Positions 8,975-18,229 are shown, counted from the stretch's first letter. The stretch: 35,980 bases of DNA from Irpex lacteus (GCA_001986395.2 MQVO02000101.1:1-35980), one strand, 5' to 3'. A program made the numbers and translations. The notes: generated by a model not told the origin, from the letters alone.

Positions 8975-9370
8975 ATGCAGGTTTATTTCAAATCATTCTT
9001 TACAATTACTTTTTCATTAGTATTAATGGCCATAGTTAATAACTATGGCGGATTTAACTTCATAGGTATACTATTAGCAAATCCTTTTTATTACAAATTA
9101 TTAAAAATATATTTTATCTTTGGTTCTATTCTTATTCTTTTTGTGATTATTTATTACATGCTTACCATTTACTTTTTTATTCAGTTCTCTAAAGGGAAAA
9201 TAAGTATGCCAATATACTTACCTCAATTTATTTTATCTTGGTTAACCGGCATACAAAAATTAAGCAAAATACCAGCAAAAAGTACTATAATAGATTATTA
9301 TCTTAGATTTATAATAATATATGCCTTAATTTTTGTTTATTTAGTTCTTTTCCTATTATTAATTTATTAA
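8975..9370 (+). CDS. Small three-span membrane protein, relative of the upstream ORF
   Basis: A 131-aa protein starting 8 nt after the preceding stop. Predicted membrane spans lie at about residues 6-24, 42-66 and 109-131. The middle loop FSKGKISMPIYLPQFILSWL lines up with FKKSNIEPILPKYIPSFF of the upstream protein, with similar spans on both sides. This suggests a tandem duplication of the C-terminal membrane module. The close spacing implies a shared transcript. Function is unknown. Confidence 0.65.
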   Translation: MQVYFKSFFTITFSLVLMAIVNNYGGFNFIGILLANPFYYKLLKIYFIFGSILILFVIIYYMLTIYFFIQFSKGKISMPIYLPQFILSWLTGIQKLSKIPAKSTIIDYYLRFIIIYALIFVYLVLFLLLIY

Positions 9371-9590
9371 TTGTCCTTACCCCCTTTTTAATTAAAAAAA
9401 GGATAAGGAATTATGTATGATTATTAGATGAGGATAAAAATTTATTATAACCCCCTGTCCTATCCCTACCCCAATTTTTTACTAAAGGACAATATTTAAT
9501 TTTACTACTTCCCTTTTTTATATAAAAAAAAAAGGATAAAGATATAATAAAAATTAATTAATCTAAAGAAATAAATAAAGATGAATGTAT

Positions 9591-9745
9591 ATTTAATGTT
9601 TTGGTTCTGCTAGAAAGGTGATAGGGTACTTAGATAAGTATAATATACTATCTAGTAAGCATGTAAATTATATTAAGTGGAGAAAAGTGTATATGTTAAT
9701 TAAAGAAAAAACACCTAACACTAGTAGGATAAGCTATAATCCTTA
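9591..9745 (+). rRNA. rns: Possible rns 5'-domain fragment
   Basis: GGTTCTGCTAGAAAGG..., AAGTGGAGAAAAGTG and ACTAGTAGGATAAGCTATAATCC resemble the start of small-subunit rRNA (5' end, the GTGAGTAA region and the GGATAA block). The match is by eye and weak. If correct, the 5' part of rns lies downstream of the 530-loop part (5811-5985) on the same strand, so the order is scrambled. Confidence 0.3.
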
Positions 9746-9986
9746 AAATCAAATCTTCTATTAATAATTATTCAAAGGAAACTCTAGATCTTTAATTGTT
9801 AAAAAAAATATATATTATAATAATAGGCCTCCCCCCGCATAGCAAACAAGAATAACTTTATCTAGCTAACTGAATAAAAAGAATAACTACTAAATTAATT
9901 ATTAAAAATTAATTAGAAAAATTTATTATTATGGTATCAGTTCAAATCTGATATTATATTTTTAAATTTTATTAGATAAAAATTTA
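9746..9986. other. Intergenic stretch with a lone tRNA T-arm
   Basis: AT-rich sequence with an isolated perfect T arm TATCAG-TTCAAAT-CTGATA at 9935-9953. No anticodon arm or acceptor can be built around it, so it looks like a 3' tRNA scrap. A CCCCCC run occurs at about 9832. Nothing else is recognised. Confidence 0.5.
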
Positions 9987-10005
9987 TTTATATAATAAAA
10001 GGAAT
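9987..10005 (+). promoter_or_regulatory. Shared ATAAAAGGAAT upstream motif
   Basis: TTTATATAATAAAAGGAAT precedes the dpo2 leader RNA. Nearly the same motif (TTTATTWAATAAAAGGAAT) occurs before the plasmid ORF (7405-7423), before cox3 (29747-29765) and before leader RNA copy 3 (24120-24138). A promoter or a transcript-processing site is possible; the sequence alone does not decide. Confidence 0.45.
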
Positions 10006-10013
10006 ATGATGAA

Positions 10014-10147
10014 AATTGGCACATATAAATCTAGATATTATACTCAGAACTCCTGAAGAACCACGGTTAAGTGTGGTGGGATCAGTATGGGTGTTAAGTA
10101 ATATGACAAGGAGGCATGGGGGCCTGAAGTTTGAGTACTTACCAATT
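10014..10147 (+). ncRNA. Structured 5' leader of dpo2 (copy 2)
   Basis: A 134-nt element ending 15 nt before the dpo2 ATG. The outer stem is AATTGG/CCAATT. An inner helix ACTCA/TGGGT encloses hairpin ACCAC/GTGGT flanked by CTGA/TCAG. A second hairpin AGGC-ATGGGG-GCCT is followed by TGAAGTTTGAGTACTTACC. In copy 3 (24150-24283, same length) the inner helix becomes GTTCC/GGAAC and the second hairpin AGGT/ACCT. Both sides change together, so structure appears conserved. The region can also be read in frame with dpo2 from a TTG at 10016, so a coding constraint is not fully excluded. Confidence 0.65.
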
Positions 10148-10162
10148 AAATATATAAATAAC

Positions 10163-12937
10163 ATGATTAAACAAAGATTATACAATCTTCCAATAAGTAG
10201 TACAATAAATGCTACTACTCTTACATCTTCAATTAATTCATTTTGGAATGATGTTTTCACTTCAACAATTCAGAATAACCATCATTTACTTCTATTATGT
10301 AAAGTTCAGTTCATTAATAAAGAACATAGAACACTAGCAGAAATGAGAAAAGTAAATTATGGTGATAAAGAATTATTCATCAACTTTTTAATAAGTAGAC
10401 TAGGTATTCTTAATGATAATTATAAGGATACTGCTATTATTAATATTTCATTTCATTATATAGTTAGAGATGGTCTAGCAGATGATGAAAGAGCTTTATT
10501 AAATCAACAGGAATATACTGTAATTAAGTATAGTTATAATAATATGAATATACCATTAACTATTATTCCTGAAGAATACGGGAAAGTTTTTTTAAAATCT
10601 GAGCAACCAGATCACACTAGTTATGCTATTATTAATGGTGATAAATCAATTCTTATAAATCAAGATGATAAATCTACTAGTGTGCATTATCAAGCACCTA
10701 TTGATTTAAAATTTAATGATTATCATATGGATAATGGTGTAGTAAAAAGAGTTATTAATAAAGATAATATCTACTACAAAGATGGAGTGGTTTTAGTTAA
10801 GGAAAAAGAATTAAATGCCAAACCATTTAAAGCTGTTAAAGTTGATGGAAAAATAGATAATAATAATATATTCTGTACCATAGATATTGAAACAGTTAAT
10901 ATTAATGGAAATCATAATCCTTATTTAATTTGTGGATATATCAATGGACAGTATATTAAATCTTATGCAACTGAATTGACAGAGGAAGCACAATCAGCTA
11001 TGTTTAATAACTTTATTAAACAATTATTACAATTTAAAGGTGTAAAATATGTATACGCTCATAACTTTTCAGGTTTTGATGGAATATTATTACTTAAATA
11101 CTTAATAAGTTATGAGGGTGCTACTGTTAAACCACTAATATTTAATGGTAAGTTAATGGGTATTGAATTTAAATATCAAGACCCTAATAACCCTAAAAAT
11201 AAAGTAAATTTAATCTTTAAAGATTCATTCTTATTATTACCTATGTCACTTAGTAAATTATGTGGTGCATTCAAAGTGCCTACTGTTAAAACATTTTTTC
11301 CATTTTTACTAAGTGACATTCATTATATAGGTAAATTTCCTGGTTATGAATTATTCCCTGGATTAACACAAGATGAATATACAATGATCTTTCATAAACA
11401 TGGAAATAAATTATGGAGTTTTAAGGTTGAAGCTATAAAATATTGTAATATTGATTGTAAATCTCTGCATGAAGTGATAACTAAATTTAATGAATTAATA
11501 TTCGGTGAATTTAAATTAAATGTACATTCTTCTTACACTTTACCTTCACTAGCAATGAAAATTTTTAAAGCTAATTTTATGCCTAAGGATACACTATATC
11601 AAATGCTTGGTAAAGTGGAATGGGATATTAGAGAGTCTTATACTGGTGGTGCAGTGGATGTGTATAATAATCATAAAGGGTTTAGTAAAAATCTACATCA
11701 TTATAATAGAGAACAACTATATTATTATGATGTTAATTCTCTATATCCATTTGTAATGTCTACCTTGGAAATGCCTATAGGTAAACCTATTGCATTTGAA
11801 GGTGATATTACTACTGTGGATCCTGAGGCATATGGTTTCTTCTATTGTGAAATTACATGCCCGGATGATATAGAGCATCCTATCCTTCAAAGAAGAATCA
11901 AAACTGCTGATGGTGTAAGAACAATTGCAGGTGTAGGTAGTTGGACAGGATGGGTTAGCTCTAAGGAAATGGAGACTTGTCTTGATTTAGGATACACATT
12001 TAATATTATTAGAGGTTATAAATTTAAAAAGGCTGTAATCTTTAAGGAATATGTTCACAGATTATACCAAATAAGACTAACTTATAATAAAACAAACCCA
12101 CTAAATTTAGTTGCTAAATTATTGATGAATAGTCTTTATGGTAAATTCGGAATGAAACCCGAAGCTACAGAAGTTAAACTGTATGACCAAAGAGATTCAT
12201 CGCAAATGGAATTATTACAAATTCTTTTGGAATGTTATGGTGAGTCTGTACAAGATTTAATTAAAGTAGGTAATCACTATATCATGCAAGACAATAGAAA
12301 ATGTTATAAATTTAATCAGAAAGAAGATGTATACCATGGGTTAGACGTTAATATTGCTATTGCATCTACAATTACTGCAGGTGCCAGAAGTTATATGTCA
12401 CAGTTTAAGAATATCGATGGTGTAAAATTATATTACTCAGATACTGATAGTATAATTGTGAATAAACCTCTTTCTGATGCTTCTGTTGGTAACAAATTAG
12501 GTCAAGTAAAATTAGAGTGTACAATAAAAAGAGGTGTATTCTTAGCTCCTAAAGTGTATGGATTAATTACTACTGAGGGAGAAACTATCATTAAAGTTAA
12601 AGGATTAACTAAGGATGCTGTTAAAAATGTTACAGTGGATGATCTTGAGTCATTATTAGTAAGAGACTCCGTATTAAAATATAAACAGGTAAAATGGAGT
12701 AAGGATATGTTCGGTGGAAATATTCAACTTATGTCGACTATTTACCAGCTAAGAGCAACTTCTAATAAGAGATTACCTGTTTATAAAAGACATACATTAA
12801 AAGGTTTAACTATCTGTGATGTATTAACAACATCTGTTCCATTTAATTATAATGATTTAGAAAAAGGAATACATCCTGATAATGTTCAGGTAACTTCTGA
12901 TTATACTGTTAAGATTAATGTTAGAGATGATATTTAA
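10163..12937 (+). CDS. dpo: Plasmid-type family B DNA polymerase (dpo2), intact
   Basis: An uninterrupted 924-aa protein-primed DNA polymerase. Motifs from the ATG at 10163: ExoI TIDIETVN (~239), ExoII YAHNFSGFDG (~297), ExoIII YCNIDC (~425), motif A DVNSLYPFVM (~521), motif B KLLMNSLYGKFG (~651), motif C YSDTDS (~757), IKVKGLTK after it. All catalytic Asp/Glu positions are present, so activity is plausible. The frame is open upstream to a TTG at 10016, but that part is the structured leader, and the ATG at 10163 matches the dpo1 start. Such enzymes replicate linear mitochondrial plasmids from a terminal protein. No clear terminal-repeat pair belonging to this copy is visible, so it is probably integrated. 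Confidence 0.92.
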   Translation: MIKQRLYNLPISSTINATTLTSSINSFWNDVFTSTIQNNHHLLLLCKVQFINKEHRTLAEMRKVNYGDKELFINFLISRLGILNDNYKDTAIINISFHYIVRDGLADDERALLNQQEYTVIKYSYNNMNIPLTIIPEEYGKVFLKSEQPDHTSYAIINGDKSILINQDDKSTSVHYQAPIDLKFNDYHMDNGVVKRVINKDNIYYKDGVVLVKEKELNAKPFKAVKVDGKIDNNNIFCTIDIETVNINGNHNPYLICGYINGQYIKSYATELTEEAQSAMFNNFIKQLLQFKGVKYVYAHNFSGFDGILLLKYLISYEGATVKPLIFNGKLMGIEFKYQDPNNPKNKVNLIFKDSFLLLPMSLSKLCGAFKVPTVKTFFPFLLSDIHYIGKFPGYELFPGLTQDEYTMIFHKHGNKLWSFKVEAIKYCNIDCKSLHEVITKFNELIFGEFKLNVHSSYTLPSLAMKIFKANFMPKDTLYQMLGKVEWDIRESYTGGAVDVYNNHKGFSKNLHHYNREQLYYYDVNSLYPFVMSTLEMPIGKPIAFEGDITTVDPEAYGFFYCEITCPDDIEHPILQRRIKTADGVRTIAGVGSWTGWVSSKEMETCLDLGYTFNIIRGYKFKKAVIFKEYVHRLYQIRLTYNKTNPLNLVAKLLMNSLYGKFGMKPEATEVKLYDQRDSSQMELLQILLECYGESVQDLIKVGNHYIMQDNRKCYKFNQKEDVYHGLDVNIAIASTITAGARSYMSQFKNIDGVKLYYSDTDSIIVNKPLSDASVGNKLGQVKLECTIKRGVFLAPKVYGLITTEGETIIKVKGLTKDAVKNVTVDDLESLLVRDSVLKYKQVKWSKDMFGGNIQLMSTIYQLRATSNKRLPVYKRHTLKGLTICDVLTTSVPFNYNDLEKGIHPDNVQVTSDYTVKINVRDDI

Positions 12938-13260
12938 TTAACAGATGATAATATAATAATACTAAATAAACCCCATATAACTAATAATACTAAAAATAAA
13001 GCCCATAAAACTAAATATTAATAAACCCCTGATATATAAAATATTAATAAACCCCATGGAATAGCCATGAAATTAAATAAATAGAACAGTATTCTAAAAT
13101 AAATTAAAAATAAAATGATAGAAATCTAATTAATGAATCAAATTAAAATAAAATTAGAAGATAAAAGAATAGAGAGAGGAAGGGAGAGTTGTAGTACCAA
13201 TAGTCTCAGTATAATAAAGACAAATATCATCAGTTACCTTTTTATTTTATTTGATATGAA
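12938..13260. other. AT-rich 3' flank of dpo2
   Basis: Irregular repeats of AATAAACCCC (about 12965-13055) recall the tandem units after dpo1. Otherwise the stretch is A/T-rich without a gene. Confidence 0.5.
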
Positions 13261-13261
13261 T

Positions 13262-13308
13262 CCCAAAAAACTAGGAATTAGAATAAATTCTAACTAGTTT
13301 TTTGGGGG
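13262..13308 (+). repeat. Palindromic element, short form
   Basis: CCCAAAAAACTAG and CTAGTTTTTTGGG are inverted around a core with the inner palindrome TTAGAATAAATTCTAA. It lies just outside the left arm of the large inverted repeat. Confidence 0.85.
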
Positions 13309-13330
13309 GTGGGCTAGTAAAATTAAAATA

Positions 13331-13403
13331 GGGCCCTTAGCTTAATAGGTAGAGTACCCGATTGTCAATCGGGGAGGTCCCAGTTCGAATCTGGAAGGGC
13401 TCG
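13331..13403 (+). tRNA. trnD: tRNA-Asp (GTC), copy in left repeat arm
   Basis: The acceptor GGGCCCT/AGGGCTC, the anticodon arm CCCGA-TTGTCAA-TCGGG and the T arm CCCAG-TTCGAAT-CTGGA make a complete cloverleaf with anticodon GTC. The second copy is at 35107-35179 on the minus strand. Confidence 0.9.
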
Positions 13404-13429
13404 TATATCTCTCCCTTTTCAACCTGTTT

Positions 13430-13637
13430 CCTTTTTATTATATTTGGGCCAAGTTGCGGATTTTCACGCAACCGAGAGGTGCGTACATGCTCTCTGAAGG
13501 CGCTTGCCCTCCCCCACTGTTGTAATTTAAACAGCTACTATTTAGTTTGACTCCAAATGAAGGCAGGGTTTGACCTGCGATTAAAACTACGCAACAATCT
13601 TACTGGTTGTAAGGTTTGTTGGGGGTCTGATTTAGTT
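13430..13637. other. GC-rich hairpin cluster beside tRNA-Asp
   Basis: Unlike its surroundings this stretch is GC-rich and full of hairpins: GTTGCG/CGCAAC (13453-13472), GAGAG/CTCTC (13474-13494) and CAACAA-T-CTTAC/GTAAG-G-TTTGTTG (about 13590-13621), plus GCAGG/CCTGC. No ORF in it looks genuine. It may be a structured RNA or a remnant of a foreign segment. An identical inverted copy lies in the other arm. Confidence 0.5.
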
Positions 13638-13856
13638 GCTAAATTATGAATTAATAGTTTAGCAATTAAATTCATAGGGTTATCTTTACTATATTCTAAT
13701 CTTAATGAATATAATCTTTCAATATACTCTTTAAATATATTTTATCTATCAAATTTATACCCTCTGAGAATTTCGAATTTATATCCAAGTTCTATTGCTT
13801 TTTAATATTCATAAGAAGTAATCCATCCAGTCCAACTTCCTAATCCTGCTATAGTT
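13638..13856 (-). pseudogene. dpo: dpo fragment with stops (left arm)
   Basis: The minus strand reads TIAGLGSWTGWITSYEY-stop, then AIELGYKFEILRGYKF, then IFKEYIERLYSLRLEY and NLIAKLLI. This matches the dpo region between motifs A and B (IAGLGTWTGWISSYEY, YKFEILNGYKF and NLVAKLLMN in dpo1). Two in-frame stops are present, and the match ends abruptly inside motif B at the GC-rich hairpin cluster. Confidence 0.85.
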
Positions 13857-13869
13857 CAAAGGTATTTAT

Positions 13870-15016
13870 TATCTTTATATTCTTTAACTTTGCATATTAC
13901 TAATGATTGTAAGAGTTCAAATTAAATAATTAAATTTTTTACTCTCTTAGATACAATCACTTTAAAGGAATAATTAATTAATAAGATATTGGAGGGTACC
14001 CCTCCAACTCCCTTTATCCTTTTTTTTAATATAAAAAAAAGGGGGGAGCATTCACTGTAAGTGGATGAGGGTAGAAATATATTATATTAAATGGAACAAT
14101 GGAATGATTACTTTTTATTTAATTAATTAATTACTTAGTTAATCAGAGTTATTTCTTTATTTAATAATATAAATAGTATTCTCTATTATTTATTTAGAGA
14201 GTTAACTACCGTTCAATTAGAATTACTCACTATTTTATAATCACTCCTTTATTTATTTATTCTTATTAGATTAAAGAATATAGATATTCTAAATTTATTT
14301 CTTTTTATTCTTTAACTTTACTCATTTTATTTGGGGTGGATTAATGGAAATGTTTAATAATTTATTTTTTATTTTTAGTTTTTAACACTACCATCCTATT
14401 ATATCAATATTGCTAATAAAGAAGATTAATGATAGTTGACTGAACCAATCTGTACCCTGTATGATAATTTATTATTGGTAGAGATACTCTATTCTTTTTC
14501 TAATAATAATTATTTAATTAGGTAGAGTTTAAATAATTAATTTAATATACTATTAAATTAATTTATCACTCTAATTACTATTTTATCTTTAATTAATTGA
14601 TAGATGAGTGTTTTACTCACTAAGATGATACTACACATTATTTTATAAACACACAGTTATTTTATTTTAATTTGGGTCTCCCTATATTATAATTTATTTA
14701 ATTTTATTTTAAGTAGAGGGTCCCCAAAATAAAGTATTAACTAAGTAACTTTAAATAAATTTAATCTATCTCTTACAATAGACAGTACAATCTTAGTCCT
14801 TAAGGGAGTAACCCCATGATTACTAATCTTTAATCTAATAATAATATTATTTTATAAGCATTATTTTAAGATTGATACAAAAGTATTATTTTAATTACTT
14901 TATAATATTTGAATTGTAGTTGATTAAATATAATTAAAATAAACTTTCTTTACTCTAAGTGTACTTTGTCAAAGGTCAGTTAGTTTATTTTAATAGTCAC
15001 TACCCTCCTTCCATCC
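13870..15016. other. AT-rich core of the left repeat arm
   Basis: About 1.1 kb without a recognised gene. An imperfect palindrome lies at 14673-14731 (TTTGGGTCTCCCTA against TAGAGGGTCCCCAAA). Its left half is repeated at 17445-17470. The repeated short word TGTAAGAGTTCAAAT occurs near 13908. Confidence 0.6.
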
Positions 15017-15107
15017 CCCAAAAAACATCCCCAAAAACTAGGTATTATAAATAATTCTAACTAGTTTTTTTGGGGATTATTTCTACCGCGACCCTAGTTT
15101 TTTGGGT
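15017..15107 (+). repeat. Palindromic element, long form (left arm)
   Basis: This is a near-identical copy of 7112-7202, including the CCGCGACCCTAG tail. It lies inside the inverted repeat. Confidence 0.85.
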
Positions 15108-15189
15108 TTAAATAATAACAAAAACTTATTCTAATAATCTCTTTTAAGAATGGAACAAAATGGAACAATCTAAGTTGAGATAAATTTGT

Positions 15190-16000
15190 TTACCCCCTTA
15201 TTATTTCTTGCTGCAACCCACCATTCAACTCAAAATTTAAGGTAAAACCCCCCCCTTTTTTAATAATAATACAAAAAGGATTAATGACTAAATCACAAGT
15301 ACAGGAAATCCGGTAATAAATCCAAAATCTTTTAAAATAAAATTTATCACGGAGAAGCTTATCAGTGGTATCATAAAGATGACCATCCAATTGACCTATT
15401 GTCTGATCAATCCCTCTATCCACACTTTCATCATTAAGTACTGTTCGAGTTGTGCTAAAATAACGCTTAGCATTTGCGTTTACAAACACCTTAAAACCTT
15501 GCCCTTGACAAGCTAAATCTTTGAGTTTCCCCCCTTAACTATGACGAGCAAGATGTTACGATGAGGCACGACGTCACATATACCATCATTAACTTTCTGT
15601 TCAATAACCATAATTAGTTTATTATAGACAATTATCCCCTTATAACTAGTTAATGTATTACATTAAATTCGTACATCCTTACTATAAAATAAACCTCAAC
15701 CCTCGGATGTTTTATACATTTTATAATAGTTTGCTACAGAGCCACCTCGAACATATAGATTTATATCATACGCTGCTTTTAAATACACAAAGAAATACAT
15801 TTTATAGCTCCCATAATCCTCTCCTCCATTGAAATAAATTTAAAGATTCTCCCTCCCCTAAAAATAAAAGTTAAAATAAAAAGGATAAAGTGTGTTTTAT
15901 TTAAATTGGTTAATGTAAGCCCAATTTGTTTTTGACAGTTAATTCGATTAAACCTTTTTGGATTATATAAGGATGTTTTTAAACTTAATTTCTCTTCCAT
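15190..16000 (-). pseudogene. Broken ORF crossing the inner edge of the repeat arm
   Basis: From 16000 the minus strand starts MEEKLSLKTSLYNPKRF. It is interrupted by an AT/CT-rich insert (about 15838-15870), continues in another frame as YLKAAYDINLYVRGGSVANYY and EQKVNDGICDVVPHRNILL, then shifts again to VFVNANAKRYFSTTRTV and GQLDGHLYDTTDKLLRDK, ending at 15190. At least two frame changes and a stop are present. I do not recognise the family; it may come from a plasmid. Only the part inside the repeat is duplicated in the other arm; the first ~40 codons are unique. Confidence 0.45.
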
Positions 16001-16145
16001 ATCAAAAGGATAAGCTTATCCTTTTTTTTTTTATTTAATAATTTGTATACAAATAAACGAATCACAACTTTATCCTCGAGTTAATATATACTATGGTTAT
16101 TTGTCAGTATAGTTTATTGTTAGACACAAATAATACCCACTTTTA

Positions 16146-16359
16146 ACTAAACTTTGGAGATATTAGAAGCAGCACCAATAGAAAAATATATTGTAACCTC
16201 TTTAGTGTCGACATTAGTAACCTCCACTTTCATAAAAGTTTTTTAAACCTTTGCGTTAATTAAATTTGCACTTTCGTCAACTGAGTTTAACTTGAAAGTA
16301 TATCTCCCTAAAACAGGTTTATCTTGCTCCAAGTAAATAAAATGTTCAATGTATCTTTT
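16146..16359 (-). pseudogene. Unknown reading frame fused after the cox1 fragment
   Basis: The cox1 frame runs on without a break into KRYIEHFIYLEQDKPVLGR and YTFKLNSVDESANLINAKV, stops at 16243, and continues in another frame as MKVEVTNVDTKEVTIYFSIG to about 16151. Position and style suggest an intron-encoded or transferred ORF fragment joined to the cox1 exon. I cannot name the domain. Confidence 0.4.
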
Positions 16360-16707
<348 letters not shown>

Positions 16708-16856
16708 TGATTATTACTATAACTATCCTCTTACAAGAATACTGAGAGTTATAGGGGGAGTAGAAGCAGTAGTCGTATTGTTAAAGAAACATTTGCTTTG
16801 CCCATATCCTCTGGATATTATTTTAGCTTTTATAGCTTTAGTTCAATTTACCCAGA

Positions 16857-16904
16857 CCCCACAAAAACTAGTTAGAATTAATTATAATTCCTAGTTTTTT
16901 GGGG
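16857..16904 (+). repeat. Palindromic element, short form
   Basis: CCCCACAAAAACTAGTTAG and CTAGTTTTTTGGGG are inverted around a TTAGAATTAATTATAATTCC core. It separates the cox1 and nad1 fragments. Confidence 0.8.
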
Positions 16905-16996
16905 AAGCTTTATTTTAATTAAATTGAGTGGTTTATCTCTCTTGTTTCTGCTCTTCTTTGTTGATGTGTAATTTCATTTGCACCTGGGTAACCATC

Positions 16997-17086
16997 GTAG
17001 ACCACAACTATGGATTCATTCTTACATTAGCAATTAGTAGTGTGGGTGTATTTGGTACTCTTCTTGCTGGAGACTATAATCAATAA
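16997..17086 (+). pseudogene. nad1: nad1 short fragment
   Basis: The frame VDHNYGFILTLAISSVGVFG then TLLAG ends at a stop at 17084. It resembles the nad1 segment that usually reads NxGILYxLAISSLGVYGxxLAG. Only about 29 codons remain. Codons such as CTT, GCT and GGT differ from neighbouring resident genes, as in the nad5/nad2 fragments. The length makes this assignment tentative. Confidence 0.45.
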
Positions 17087-17138
17087 ATCAATAATAATAA
17101 ACTATTATATTAATTCTTTTATTTTAGTTAAAAACCGG

Positions 17139-17771
17139 GGGGGAACTGTTTACTGTATGTAACACTAACACAGTATTGGAGTAGTTATATTTCTACAAAG
17201 TATACCCTACAATTACAATCTTAACAGATATTAACAGAGATATTAACTTGTTATAAACTTCATAATGTTAAGTTATGATTAGGTATGGTAATAAAAAATG
17301 AGATATAAAGTAAGGAATAGTAAGCTTCTACTACTCAAACATATAAAAAAGTTTGGGGAAAAGTATATTCACAGTAATATAATGTGCAGTTTGACAGTGT
17401 AAGTGTAGTAGTTTAGCTCTTATAACTAAAAATAAATTAAATTTGGGTCTCCCTATCTTATAATTTATTTCAGGAGAGAGGGAGTTACATTATAGAATAC
17501 ACATTCTTTTTGTTTACTTTTTCTTTAAGAGAACTGAAAAAACATAAAAACTACTCTAAGACTATTTAGATTACTAGCGAAACTATAAAAGTTGTATAAC
17601 CCTTGGATTCGGTGGTTATAGAAAGCAATGATCTCGTGATGCGAGAAATTGACTAAGAGAAAAAATAATAAAAATGAATAAATTCAATATCTTTTTATTC
17701 TTTCATTATACACAATTGATTAGTTTTGTAAGAGTTCAAATAAGTAATAAATTTAATTTGGGGGGAAGGGT
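17139..17771. other. Intergenic patchwork
   Basis: No gene recognised. It holds a short repeat unit TTAATTCTTTTATTTTAG at about 17112-17129 that recurs at 17772, the GGGTCTCCCTAT word shared with the repeat arms (17445-17470), and a small hairpin CTCG/CGAG near 17633-17645. Confidence 0.5.
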
Positions 17772-17940
17772 TAATTCTTTTATTTTAGTTAAAAACCATT
17801 GATCTTTTCTATCCAATAAAACACCAGTATATATATTTAGTTTAGTATTAATAGCTAAAGCTAAACTTTCTACATCTGATTTAGAATAACTGTTTGTGTA
17901 TATTCTAACTCTATTTCTACCTTTATCAAAATTATATTTA
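17772..17940 (-). pseudogene. LAGLIDADG-type homing endonuclease C-terminal fragment
   Basis: The minus strand reads YNFDKGRNRVRIYTNSYSKS, then DVESLALAINTKLNIYTGVL and LLDRKDQWFLTKIKEL. This has the pattern of the C-terminal half of single-chain LAGLIDADG_2 intron endonucleases (TxxFSxxDVxxLxxALxxKF...). No LAGLIDADG motif itself is present. The last ~9 codons (GFLTKIKEL type) recur at 17112-17138. Intron debris is the likely source. Confidence 0.5.
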
Positions 17941-18229
17941 TTTTATATTTATCTTTTCTTTATGATTTTAATTTAGGTATATTCTATTTGTTAGCCGTAT
18001 CATCTTTAGCAACTTAATTTATAAGGAATACTCTTAGCCGGATGCCGCCAGTACCAAAATAATAGTAAGTTGTGATTTATATTTTTTATATGAAAGTGTA
18101 AGCTTTTTACTTCTTTTATGTTGAGGACTCCAATTATTTAATAATAATACATATTATTTACTCTCCTGTGACTGTGTAATTTATTTAATTTTATTTTAAG
18201 TAGATTAAAAAAGTATTGATTGTCTTTAT
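17941..18229. other. Intergenic stretch
   Basis: AT-rich, with GGATGCCGCCAG near 18040 as the only GC-rich island. AATTTTATTTTAAGTAGA (about 18188-18205) repeats a word from the repeat arms. No gene seen. Confidence 0.5.

Larger units (their letters stand above)
13316..15872 (+). repeat. Large inverted repeat, left arm (2.56 kb)
   Basis: This segment is the reverse complement of 32639-35196. I followed the match from tRNA-Asp through the dpo scrap, the AT-rich core, the palindromic element and the broken ORF. Only single-base length differences were noticed: an A run near 14033, one C near 15088 and an A run near 15341. The arms flank a 16.8 kb unit, so flip-flop recombination of that unit is expected (inference). 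Confidence 0.9.

Noticed and set aside
10043..10100. Hammerhead ribozyme reading of the dpo leader (CTGAAGA core)
   Set aside because: CUGANGA is matched, but the required GAAA after stem II is GGGA and no cleavage-site stem fits.
9988..10260. 90-codon minus-strand ORF over the dpo2 start
   Set aside because: Antisense shadow of the dpo2 leader and N-terminus; its composition follows from the plus-strand gene.
13362..13550. 62-codon ORF in each repeat arm (also 34960-35148)
   Set aside because: It starts inside tRNA-Asp and runs through the hairpin cluster; Cys/Ser-rich and not protein-like.
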